From positions 310,001 through 374,000 of the forward strand of contig CANFVK010000001.1 in the NCBI GenBank assembly GCA_947450475.1: DNA of 64,000 nucleotides, written 5' to 3'. Of the stretch, positions 52,516 to 61,461 are shown piece by piece. The translations under genes and the position numbers were made by a program. The notes under the pieces are model-generated. The model worked only from the letters and a program-made list of their open reading frames with translations. It ran no database searches and was not told where the DNA came from. How positions within the stretch are numbered: the first letter of the stretch is position 1; each line of letters begins with the position of its first letter. This DNA is from Bacteriovoracaceae bacterium. Lineage in GTDB: Bacteria > Bdellovibrionota > Bacteriovoracia > Bacteriovoracales > Bacteriovoracaceae.

Positions 52516-52987
52516 TACGAACCAGTACGAACTCAAATCTAAAGAGTAATTACTAAAATCTTTCGAGAAAGTTCTGGACCTATAAATCGAGGAGAAGCAA
52601 TCTTAGAAATTGTGGATTTGAATGACTTGGAAATTGTTGCAGAACTCTTAACAACTGATGCTTCTAAAGTTTCAGTTGGAAATAATGCCAAGGTTTTAGG
52701 CTGGGGGGGAAAAAATTGGTTAAAAGCCAGAGTCAAAAAAAATAGTAAAGCCGGATATGTTAAGGTCTCTGCTCTTGGAGTTGTAGGAGAGCATACTGAA
52801 ATTTTTCTCGAGCCTGAAAATTTATCAAGTGATTGGTAATAAAGCAAAACTCAAACATGTAACGACCTCGGTATTTGGAACTGATGAGGCAATGATAAGG
52901 GGTGGGTTAAGTGCAGTTGATCTAGTCATTAACTTCCCTGCAGATTTAATAAAAAATGGCTCGAGGGTTAAGATAAGAAAATTCTAA
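52516..52987 (+). pseudogene. Decayed HlyD/MFP-type efflux adaptor
   Basis: The ORF 52612-52839 is an internal open part of a broken gene. Reading upstream gives YEPVRTQI, a stop, then ITKIFRESS and RGEAILEIVDLNDLEIVAEL, the typical barrel-sandwich/beta-barrel junction of membrane fusion proteins. After 52839 a different frame continues LKHVTTSVFGTDEAMIRGG and VINFPADLIKNGSRVKIRKF before TAA 52985. At least one stop and one frameshift have accumulated. Partner pump genes are absent. Confidence 0.75.
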
Positions 52988-53131
52988 GCACCAACGGCTT
53001 TATTTCTTTTTGATAATTCACATAATTCAGATAGGTTGGCTGCTATGTAGATGTGATAGGTGGCCCTTTAAAAGTTGATGGATTTAGGTCATAATGGCGC
53101 GAAATACTACTTAATAGAACCTGGATATTTT

Positions 53132-54148
53132 ATGAAAAATGTTTCAATACCACTTATTCTTTTGATTGTTTTAACGACAATGGCAAGAGCTGATATCAAT
53201 ATGGCCGATCTCGAAGTTATGCTCAAGGGTGGTGGCCTAACAGGAGAAATTCATGGATCTGTTTCTGATGCCAAGCTTTTTGTAATGACTTATCGAAATC
53301 CTAATAACTTTTTTGAAAATGTTCAAATGCCACTTACTTCAGATTCTGCAGATATAATGGCAACTTTATCTCAAACTAAGCGCCATCAATATTATACTGT
53401 TAAGGGGGAATTTATTACCAATAAAGCTCCCATTAAACATATCAAAATTAGTTCTCTTCAATTGGCTAAAGACTACAACTCTGAATTAGATAAAATGCCC
53501 TACCATTATAGAGGTGATTTAAATGATCTTTACAATAAAACGGAATTCATTGGTCGAGTTCATGCGTTGGGAGAAGATGGTAAGATGCTTGTAATGGAGT
53601 ATGTAGACCGTATTATTCCAGTTTTTGTAACGGAAGAATCATCTCAAGTTTTAGTTAAAAGTTTGTATCGTGGAGATTTGGTAAAGTTAAAGTTTAAAGT
53701 TCGGGCCGAGCCTGAAGCTCCGACTCACTTGAGTTTAGCCTCTGCGCAAGCCTTGCCTGCTGGAGAAAAGCCAATAGAACTTTTGGAGTCATTAGTTAAA
53801 TCACACGGAAGTCCAATTTCAAAAGTAGGAAGCTTGATTCGCTTTTCTAAAAGTCCGCAAATCAATACTAATATTTATGCACTTCTAGTTGAAGATGTTG
53901 GAGGTACGACCATTCAGTATACATTAACTAATTTTGCTTCTCCTGATTTATTTAAAAAAATTAGAGAGAAATTAGAAAAATTTTGGGATGATAATTCATC
54001 TACAGCAGAAAATGACCGCAATAAATTGGTGAATCGAAAATTAGTCGTTCATGCCAAGGGCACTTCTAATATGGTGGATGCCGGGCAAGCTAATCCGCAA
54101 ATTCTCATTGACTCGCTTGATGATATTACTGTTGAAGTAGTGAAGTAG
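53132..54148 (+). CDS. Hypothetical exported protein
   Basis: The start is ATG 53132, giving 338 residues with a signal peptide (MKNVSIPLILLIVLTTMARA). The track's 53075 start extends it without need. Two similar beta-rich regions (LTGEIHGSVSDAKLFVMTYRNPNNFF and FIGRVHALGEDGKMLVMEYVDRI) suggest OB-like or repeated domains. No family recognised. It ends directly before the permease gene. Confidence 0.6.
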   Translation: MKNVSIPLILLIVLTTMARADINMADLEVMLKGGGLTGEIHGSVSDAKLFVMTYRNPNNFFENVQMPLTSDSADIMATLSQTKRHQYYTVKGEFITNKAPIKHIKISSLQLAKDYNSELDKMPYHYRGDLNDLYNKTEFIGRVHALGEDGKMLVMEYVDRIIPVFVTEESSQVLVKSLYRGDLVKLKFKVRAEPEAPTHLSLASAQALPAGEKPIELLESLVKSHGSPISKVGSLIRFSKSPQINTNIYALLVEDVGGTTIQYTLTNFASPDLFKKIREKLEKFWDDNSSTAENDRNKLVNRKLVVHAKGTSNMVDAGQANPQILIDSLDDITVEVVK

Positions 54149-55051
54149 TTGCTCAATTCAAATTCACCAATTAATCCTATCTTTTATGCGCTAACGGGGA
54201 CGCTTTGTTTTTCGTACGCCAGTACTATTTTTACAGAATTTGCCCGCAAGGTTTCACCTTTCTGGGTTAACACTTTTAAAGCGCTGGTTGCTCTTTTAGC
54301 CTTTATTTTAACAATTGCGTTTAATCGTGTCTGGCAGAATCCAACTCCTATCACCACCGCAGCCTTACTTCTTTCAGGCTGCCTAGGCTTAATGATTGGC
54401 GATATTTTTATGCTTAAGGCGATGGCCAGACTTGGGACTTCTCGCATGCTGATGATCTTTGGACTTCAACCATTTTTTTTAGGCATCGGCGGTTACTTTT
54501 TATTTCATCAATCTTTTTCTCTTTTAAATTTCTTGGGTCTTATAATGATGAGTATTTGTCTTTTTACTATTAGTCTTGAGCATTTTAAAAAAAATGGTTC
54601 ATGGCAAATCGATGGGCTTATAGCTGGACTCATTGCTATTTTATTAGACGGAGTAGGCATTTTTCTAACTCGTTTTGGTTTTGAAGACAGTAAGGGAATT
54701 TCCGCTATTGAAGTCAATGCGATTCGATGTCTTGGTGCTCTTTTAGGTTTTATAATGATCTATTTTTTTAAAGAAAAAATTTCAATTAAAAAAACATGGA
54801 AGCAATTTTCAAGAACTGAAAAATCCCGTCTGGTCGTTGGCTCTTTAATGGGAACCTATCTCTCTCTCATTCTCTATTTAACTGCTCTTTCTAAGGGGAA
54901 ACTCTCTATCATGGCCGCAGTAACTGTAACTGGTCCTATGTTTGCCAGTGGCTTTGAAAGTTTTCGAAATAAGCGATTGCCCAATGCTTACACATTCATT
55001 GCTTTTGTCTTTTTCTCTGCAGGCTTTTTCATATTTTATAAAATTTCATAG
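54149..55051 (+). CDS. DMT-superfamily (EamA) permease
   Basis: This 300-residue protein begins with TTG directly after the previous stop. It has about ten hydrophobic segments in two EamA repeats; typical parts are IGDIFMLKAMARLGTSRMLMIFGLQPFFLG and MGTYLSLILYLTALSKGKLSIMAAVTVTGPMF. These permeases export metabolites or amino acids. It is transcribed with the exported protein gene upstream. Antisense ORFs 54184-54447 and 54508-54717 are shadows. Confidence 0.85.
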   Translation: MLNSNSPINPIFYALTGTLCFSYASTIFTEFARKVSPFWVNTFKALVALLAFILTIAFNRVWQNPTPITTAALLLSGCLGLMIGDIFMLKAMARLGTSRMLMIFGLQPFFLGIGGYFLFHQSFSLLNFLGLIMMSICLFTISLEHFKKNGSWQIDGLIAGLIAILLDGVGIFLTRFGFEDSKGISAIEVNAIRCLGALLGFIMIYFFKEKISIKKTWKQFSRTEKSRLVVGSLMGTYLSLILYLTALSKGKLSIMAAVTVTGPMFASGFESFRNKRLPNAYTFIAFVFFSAGFFIFYKIS

Positions 55052-55270
55052 GGAAAATTATTCCTGAGTATATAGCTTATTTGAATGCATGAGTATTCAT
55101 CATCTTTTCTATCTGTGTGAATTAATAATTATTTTTTAATTAGCTGAGTCCTTTGCTTATCTTAAAAAGTTGTAAGTTTCTCTTATTTTCTTACTTTCGA
55201 TTCTTTTAAAAATCTTCCATTAAAATGAAAAATAAGAACTCTTGTCTCTTTTAAGTATAAGGATGTGCTT

Positions 55271-56893
55271 ATGAGTAAATTAACCTCTTCACTGCTACTG
55301 TCTCTTTCAGCTCTCTCGTTTTCATCTTTGGCTTCTGTTCACGTGACAGAGGGACTAAATTCACGACATTTTGATTTTTCAGTAGATGCAATTAAATTCA
55401 AGTCTAAGCTGATTGAAGGTGAAACTTTTCAGGAAGCTAGCCTGGTTGGAGTCAATGGCTATACCGGAATTAAATATGAAATTGGTTCTCCCGAAGTACC
55501 GGTTATTCGTTTATTAGTTAAGGCCAATAGTGCTAGTGATATCTTAATTAATACAAAAGCAGTCACAAATCTTAAAGCCTATCAATTAAAAGGTGATCTT
55601 AAGCCTGTGATGGCTTCAGTGCCAAAAATTGCAGGTGCAACTTACAATGTAGTTAAGAATTTTAATTTTAAATCAAGCCAAGCTTACCCAAGTGCAAATT
55701 TTGAAATTGCCGAAGCGGGTTCAATTAATTCTCAAAAGCAATTTCTGGTTACTCTGTTTCCAGTCCAATTTACGGGATCAAGTAATTCTCTTGCTGTAAC
55801 TAAAGCCTTTAGTGTTGATGTAAAAGTTAACTCTAAAGCAGACGCTATCAAGGGTGCCGAAGGTTTAGTTTTTGTAGTTGGAGCAAAATTTAAAAATTCA
55901 GCAAGTCTTGCAAATTATAAAAGTGTTAAAACGGCTCAAGGCTTTAACGTTTACACGATTGATTTACCAGCAAAGTCTCCAGCGGAGCAGACACGTTTAA
56001 AAATTAAAGCTCTTTATTCTACAAAAAAAGATTTGAAATATGCCATCATCGTTGGAGATGCTTCTGATGTTCCAGGAAAGCAATCAAAAGTCATAAACGG
56101 TTTAACTGATCATTATTTTAGTGCCATCGATACTGACAATTATGATAAAGATATTAATGGTCCAGATATTTCGGTTGGTCGTATTGCTGTTGCCGATGAA
56201 GCACAATTAGCAACAGTCTTAAAGAAATACACTCGTTATATTAAAGGAGATTTTTCATCTCGTAGCTGGTTGTCAAATATTTCTTGGCTTGCAACAAATG
56301 ACCGTTGGGAGTTAGCAGAAGGAACTCATAATTACGTTATTGATAGCTATACAAAAAATCTTGGCTACTCTGGATCTTTTCCAAATGATCAGGAGCTTGG
56401 TGGAGATAAGCTTTACGCCATTACTTACAGTGCTGGAAATACAGAAGTCATGAGTAATATTACTAAAGGTCGATCAATTATTGATTATTCAGGTCATGGT
56501 GCTAATACATTTTGGGATGCTCCGAGAGTAGAGCAAAGTGATGTTAAAAGTCTTACCAGTGAAACATCATCACTTCCATTTGTAATCTCGAATGCCTGCG
56601 TTACTGCTGATTACCGGGTGGATGAGTCTTTTGCTGAAACATGGCAACGTCATGAATGGGGTGCCATCATGTATTACGGTTCTATGGACTCAAGCTATTG
56701 GGATGAAGATGACATTTTAGAAAGAAGAATGTTTGATGGAATTTTCAAAGAAGGCAAAGCTAATTTTGGTGATATTACCAATTTTGCGATGAGTGAAGTT
56801 TGGAAACAATACGGGGGAGCTAACCGCTCGGTATACTATTGGGAAACTTATCACATGTTTGGTGATCCTTCAGTAGTGCTAAGGCTAAAATAA
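55271..56893 (+). CDS. Secreted C25 gingipain-like cysteine peptidase
   Basis: The start is ATG 55271, preceded by AAGGA (540 residues; the track uses GTG 55265). Signal peptide MSKLTSSLLLSLSALSFSSLA is followed by an N-terminal propeptide-like domain. The C25 domain shows YAIIVGDASDVPG, HYFSAIDTDNYDKDINGPDISVGRIAV, the catalytic His in DYSGHGANTFWDAP and Cys in FVISNACVTADY. The family cleaves proteins extracellularly, which suits a predatory or scavenging lifestyle. Confidence 0.87.
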   Translation: MSKLTSSLLLSLSALSFSSLASVHVTEGLNSRHFDFSVDAIKFKSKLIEGETFQEASLVGVNGYTGIKYEIGSPEVPVIRLLVKANSASDILINTKAVTNLKAYQLKGDLKPVMASVPKIAGATYNVVKNFNFKSSQAYPSANFEIAEAGSINSQKQFLVTLFPVQFTGSSNSLAVTKAFSVDVKVNSKADAIKGAEGLVFVVGAKFKNSASLANYKSVKTAQGFNVYTIDLPAKSPAEQTRLKIKALYSTKKDLKYAIIVGDASDVPGKQSKVINGLTDHYFSAIDTDNYDKDINGPDISVGRIAVADEAQLATVLKKYTRYIKGDFSSRSWLSNISWLATNDRWELAEGTHNYVIDSYTKNLGYSGSFPNDQELGGDKLYAITYSAGNTEVMSNITKGRSIIDYSGHGANTFWDAPRVEQSDVKSLTSETSSLPFVISNACVTADYRVDESFAETWQRHEWGAIMYYGSMDSSYWDEDDILERRMFDGIFKEGKANFGDITNFAMSEVWKQYGGANRSVYYWETYHMFGDPSVVLRLK

Positions 56894-56920
56894 CTTATGA
56901 TTTAATTATTCATTCACAAT

Positions 56921-56951
56921 TAAAAATGGGACCTCGAGGGGTCCCATTTTT
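56921..56951 (+). terminator. Terminator after the C25 peptidase gene
   Basis: AAAAATGGGACC and GGTCCCATTTTT form a 12-bp stem with loop TCGAGG, then T-rich sequence. Confidence 0.88.
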
Positions 56952-57052
56952 TATGCTTTAATTTACGAGATGAGTTATAACTCTTTTCTAGAAATTTCAT
57001 TGATTAACATTTATAGTCTAAATTAAATAAACTTTATCATTTTAGGTAAGCA

Positions 57053-58567
57053 ATGGATTTGGGACGTCGTGATTTTTTTAAGTATTCTCTTGGAAGTATG
57101 TTTTTACTTTCCTCAGCAATTTCTTCGGCATCACAAACTGCTTCGAATTTTTCTGATCTAAAGTTAAATAACAAAGTTTTTAAAAAATTAAGTTACTTGG
57201 CTTATAAGTCAACTTCAATAGAAGGAGAGTGGGATCTTTCTCGGATTGATGGGCAGATACCCAATGATATAAACGGACGATTTTTAAAAATTGGACCAGG
57301 AACTAAAGACCTTTTTGGCAATTCATTCAATCATTTTTTTGATGGTGATGCATATATTTCTGAATTTCATGTGAGCATGGGAAAAGTAACTTTAAAAGCA
57401 TCATTTTTAAATACATCTGAGCGCAAGCAAGAGCAAGCGGCCGGTAAGATGTTGTTTCATGAATTTGGTACACGTTCACCTGAAAAAAATAATAAAGGCA
57501 GAAAAAATCAGCCAAATATTAATTTAATTCCTTGGAGTCAATCTCTTCTTGCGCTTTCTGAAGGTGGTCATCCCGTTGAAGTTGATACTGATAATTTAAA
57601 CGTTAAATCAATTTATAATTTTAAAGGTTCTCTACCTGCAAAAGTCTCCTTTACGGCTCACCCCAAATTCGATTCAGAAACAAAAGAAGGTTTCGCTTTT
57701 GGTATCTATCAAGGTCTATCAAAAGCATTAAAAGTATTTAAGATGGATCCCGTAACTGAAGAGTTGATAGAACTTTATTCGCTCAAGCAAAAGCACGTCT
57801 TTATGATTCATGATATGTTGATAACGAAGAATTTTATCATTTTTGTTATTCCTCCTGCTTTTTATAAAATTACAGATATCCTAAGAGATAAAAAGCCAAT
57901 GTCTCAAACCTTAAAGTTTGATCGCTTTGAGAAAACCCGCATTCTAGTGCTCTCAAAGGATGGTTCAAGTGTCCCACTTGAATATACACTTCCTCCTAGA
58001 TTAGTGTTTCATAATGGTAATGCTCACGAAGAAAATGGTATTATTACGTTTCAGACTTTTATGACAGATGATGAATCTCTGCTAAATTTAATTAATCAAT
58101 GGCAGTTAAATGCAGAAATAAAGATTGATGCTCCTTCTATGTATGAAGTTAAAATTGATCTTAATAAAAACAGGCTTGAATCGACAGAGTGCCTATTGAG
58201 GGCCCATGACTTTCCAGTATTAAATGACAAATTTGTTGGAAGAAAAAATCAGTTCATCTATTGCGCGAGCATGGGAAATGCTCATGATCCGATGGCTTTT
58301 GATGCTCTTACTAAGTTTGATTTATTCAATCGATCAAAAATGATTTACTCAATGAAAGAAAACGAAATGTGTGGGGAGCCATTTTTTGTGGCTAAATCTC
58401 GAAGTCGCGATGAGGATGAGGGCTATTTGGCATATATTGGATATAATCAAAATTTAGATCAATCATTTTTAGAAATACTTGATGCCGCCGACATGAAATT
58501 TTTGGCACGCATTTGGGCCAACTGCTATTTGCCACTTGGATTTCACGGTCATTTTATATCTAATTAA
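57053..58567 (+). CDS. Tat-exported carotenoid oxygenase (RPE65 family)
   Basis: This 504-residue protein has a twin-arginine signal (RRDFFKYSLGSMFLLSSA). The beta-propeller oxygenase carries the four iron ligands: FTAHPKFD, FMIHDMLIT, VFHNGNAHEE and the terminal FHGHF. The family cleaves carotenoids or related apocarotenoids to aldehydes such as retinal. Tat export indicates that the iron is loaded in the cytosol. It is alone in its unit. Confidence 0.88.
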   Translation: MDLGRRDFFKYSLGSMFLLSSAISSASQTASNFSDLKLNNKVFKKLSYLAYKSTSIEGEWDLSRIDGQIPNDINGRFLKIGPGTKDLFGNSFNHFFDGDAYISEFHVSMGKVTLKASFLNTSERKQEQAAGKMLFHEFGTRSPEKNNKGRKNQPNINLIPWSQSLLALSEGGHPVEVDTDNLNVKSIYNFKGSLPAKVSFTAHPKFDSETKEGFAFGIYQGLSKALKVFKMDPVTEELIELYSLKQKHVFMIHDMLITKNFIIFVIPPAFYKITDILRDKKPMSQTLKFDRFEKTRILVLSKDGSSVPLEYTLPPRLVFHNGNAHEENGIITFQTFMTDDESLLNLINQWQLNAEIKIDAPSMYEVKIDLNKNRLESTECLLRAHDFPVLNDKFVGRKNQFIYCASMGNAHDPMAFDALTKFDLFNRSKMIYSMKENEMCGEPFFVAKSRSRDEDEGYLAYIGYNQNLDQSFLEILDAADMKFLARIWANCYLPLGFHGHFISN

Positions 58568-58624
58568 AAAATGCAATTTTGCGAGTTTTTATGCTGATCT
58601 TGAATTTTTGAGGCGTTTTCTAAT

Positions 58625-59362
58625 TCATTTGGTTGCATATAATTTATCAACTTCGAAGAATGCCCTTTTTACGTTTATGGCAAAAGGAATTTGTTCAAGA
58701 GTTAAATAAAGTGTAACTAGATTAATTCCAAGTACAGCAAATTCTGGATTAAGCTCAATGTCTTCTTGAAGGAAAAAAGTAAATATGGAATTAAATGATT
58801 TTTGTAAATTTTGTAAGGAAAAATTAACAGGGGAACTTCTTCCTTCGCCAAAATGATCCATAAATAGTGCCATTATTTTATCTTTTTTTTCTGAATTCAT
58901 GCTGGCTTTGATCATCCCAAGTAACTCTAAACCTTTGCTAAAATCCTCTCTATTTTCGTAATAAAATCCCCGATAGAGAGTTTGAACGCCTTTTAGGAAA
59001 TTTGGAGAAAATTTGAAATGAAGTTTTGAGGGGATCCAATGCAGTTTTTGGTCAGAATAAAATGAGTTTGTTCTGAAGTCTAAATGAACAGCAAGGTCTT
59101 CTTGATAAAATTGTGAAAAATAAACTTTTAGGATTTTTTCACCTTCTTGTGCCGTTAAATCAATTGCTGATCTAGTTTTGTCTGTAGGAGTTATCACAAC
59201 GTCTAAAAGGCGCCAAGCTTTTTGTCTTTCTATCATTAGATCTTCGCGAGCTAGGCTATCGAGTAACGATTTTGTCACTAAACTTCCTATGCGAATACTG
59301 TCTTTTAGAGAAATAAGCTTGAATGCTTTTTTGGGGAATAATTTTAGTATTTCTTTATCCAT
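58625..59362 (-). CDS. Hypothetical cytosolic protein
   Basis: This 245-residue helical protein has no signal peptide or membrane segment. It lies 8 bases after the end of the SDR-like gene on the same strand, so they form an operon. No family recognised. Confidence 0.55.
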   Translation of the reverse strand: MDKEILKLFPKKAFKLISLKDSIRIGSLVTKSLLDSLAREDLMIERQKAWRLLDVVITPTDKTRSAIDLTAQEGEKILKVYFSQFYQEDLAVHLDFRTNSFYSDQKLHWIPSKLHFKFSPNFLKGVQTLYRGFYYENREDFSKGLELLGMIKASMNSEKKDKIMALFMDHFGEGRSSPVNFSLQNLQKSFNSIFTFFLQEDIELNPEFAVLGINLVTLYLTLEQIPFAINVKRAFFEVDKLYATK

Positions 59363-59370
59363 ATTTTATT

Positions 59371-60735
59371 TTAAAGTTTTCTTCGGATTAGGTATTTGCC
59401 AAAAGCTCTCATTACAAATAAGTGGGCCAATGCCTGTGTATACTTATAAATATACCAAGGCAATTTTGGGCGATAATCATGAATGGCAATAATCTTATAT
59501 AGTCCTTGATAGATATTTCTAAATTCTAATCTAGCTCGAGTACTCTCTCCAACTAAGAGTCCTCCTCTGATATAATAAAGTTCTCTGTCTTGAAAACTTC
59601 GAGGTCCAGAAGCTTCAAATATTAAAAGTGGTGTTTTAATAAACATAAATTTCACATAAAAGAAATATCCATTTTGTTCGATTTTGAAAAGTGGTTTTAG
59701 GTACTGATGAAGCCATTCAAAATAAATATGGGAGATAAGTTTTACATCAGATCTAAAAAGAGTTGTTACTCTTTGAACAGATCTAACATAAGAGTCATTT
59801 TCAATTCCACTATAGGTATAGGCATTAGGATTTTTGCCTGTTTTAGTTTGAGCGATGGATTTGGAAATGGCTGCATCGAAGCTCATTGGCGCAATAAAAT
59901 CTAAAACCTTAGGTTTTGGTGAAAGTGGAATCATGTGAGTCTTTAAACTATCAACGAGAGGGTAGACTAAGTTTTTAGGTGCACCTGTTATTAAGCAAAC
60001 CCACAACTTTGATAATTTTGGAGAGACATAGGGGATGGGGATAAAGAAGTGGCGTTTATTGATTTTTTTTGAAACTAATCTCATCATTTCTTCGTATGAA
60101 AGAGGATCAGGACCACATAAATCAATGCATTCATGTTCTTTTAATTGGGATTGCTCTATTCGATTTTTAATGATGTCGACAACATCCCAGACTGAAATAG
60201 GATATGAAAGAGTTGAAGTCCATGAAGGGCAAATCATAACTGGTAACCGCTGCACTAATCGAAGCATCATTTCAAAGGAAGATCCTCCAGGACCAATAAT
60301 AAGACCAGCTCTGAGGCTACTTGTTGGAACTCCAGAAGATTTTAAAATATTTTCAACTTCCAATCGGCTTTGCAGGTGATCACTCAAAATAGCATCTGGC
60401 GGTATGATTCCACTTAGATAAACGATATGCTTAACTCCTGAAGTCTTACAGGCCCTAGAAAAATTATCTGCCAAGATCATATCAAAATCGCGGAAGCTTC
60501 CTTGAGTTAAGCGTGCAGAAGGTAGCATTGAATGCACTAGATAGACCGCAACATCTGCTCCAATCAAGGTTTCTTCGATATCTAGTAATGAAAAAAGATC
60601 ACATTGTTTCCACTCCACACCTTGCTCAGATGGCTTTGCACTTCTTGAAATGGCCACGACGTTATGATCATTTTTTAAGATATTCACAAGTTGTTTACCA
60701 ACAAAACCGGAAGCTCCGGCAATGACAATTTTCAT
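59371..60735 (-). CDS. NAD(P)-binding SDR-like protein with DUF2867-type C-terminus
   Basis: This 454-residue protein has the Rossmann motif GASGFVGKQL at residues 6-15, then VYLVHSMLP, IVYLSGIIPP and LRAGLIIGPGGSSFEM, as in NAD(P)H-binding epimerase-like proteins. The C-terminal 150 residues (HIYFEWLHQYLKPLFKIEQNGYFF, EFRNIYQGLYKIIAIHDYRPKLPW) match the DUF2867 pattern. Such genes often lie near photolyase clusters. The reaction is unknown. Confidence 0.82.
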   Translation of the reverse strand: MKIVIAGASGFVGKQLVNILKNDHNVVAISRSAKPSEQGVEWKQCDLFSLLDIEETLIGADVAVYLVHSMLPSARLTQGSFRDFDMILADNFSRACKTSGVKHIVYLSGIIPPDAILSDHLQSRLEVENILKSSGVPTSSLRAGLIIGPGGSSFEMMLRLVQRLPVMICPSWTSTLSYPISVWDVVDIIKNRIEQSQLKEHECIDLCGPDPLSYEEMMRLVSKKINKRHFFIPIPYVSPKLSKLWVCLITGAPKNLVYPLVDSLKTHMIPLSPKPKVLDFIAPMSFDAAISKSIAQTKTGKNPNAYTYSGIENDSYVRSVQRVTTLFRSDVKLISHIYFEWLHQYLKPLFKIEQNGYFFYVKFMFIKTPLLIFEASGPRSFQDRELYYIRGGLLVGESTRARLEFRNIYQGLYKIIAIHDYRPKLPWYIYKYTQALAHLFVMRAFGKYLIRRKL

Positions 60736-60956
60736 TTTAGTCCTTTGTTGAATTTACTTAGCTTAAACTATTATAATCAGTGTTTATCGGTAGCATTGTT
60801 TAAAATGCGAGTATTATTAATTAAGTTACTTTTAGTATTTCGTAATACATTCTCTCAACAATATCAAATCTCCGACGATTAAAGTTGCACTTGGAAAGAG
60901 ATGTTACAAACTAAATAATCAATTAAGATTTATCTATAGATTCCGAAAAAGTATCT

Positions 60957-61460
60957 ATGATCAAAACCATTATTGCATTTTATATATTATTTGCGCTAAT
61001 TTCTTCAGGAGAGACCAAAGAAAGTATTCGAGAGCAAGTCGAGGGCCTGCTTCCATCTGAATTAACTTCACTTTCGGTTAATAATACTCGAGATGAATTA
61101 GAGAAAAAATTTGCTCCTAAAGTAAATAGGAAAGATGAGGCTACTGCCCTTTATCTTCATTATTTTGAAGACAAAAATGACGTTACGATCGGGTTTAAAA
61201 AAAATCACTTTGATTATCTTTACGTCGAAATACCAAGAGCTATTGTCCAAAAAAAGGCTAATTTTTATCTAGAAGTAGTGGCTCAATTAACGAGTACACA
61301 AAAAGAATCCATTGCTAGGAATAATAAAAAAGACCTGTCTCACGAAGGTGGTCGTTACATTGTCATGGATCTTCCTGAAGAGAAAATGAAATTGGAGTTT
61401 TATAATAATGAGAAGAAAGAACTTAGGTCAGTAGTTCTTTTTAATATAAAGAAAAATTAG
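60957..61460 (+). CDS. Hypothetical exported protein
   Basis: This 167-residue protein has a signal peptide (MIKTIIAFYILFALISSGETK). The mature part is mostly charged and ends KKN. It is followed 1 base later by the HELGH protein gene and is probably cotranscribed; it may be an accessory or inhibitor of that peptidase (inference only). Confidence 0.55.
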   Translation: MIKTIIAFYILFALISSGETKESIREQVEGLLPSELTSLSVNNTRDELEKKFAPKVNRKDEATALYLHYFEDKNDVTIGFKKNHFDYLYVEIPRAIVQKKANFYLEVVAQLTSTQKESIARNNKKDLSHEGGRYIVMDLPEEKMKLEFYNNEKKELRSVVLFNIKKN

Positions 61461-61461
61461 A

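Noticed and set aside
52539-52847. 102-codon ORF on - strand
   Set aside because: It is antisense to the adaptor pseudogene, whose motifs explain the sequence.
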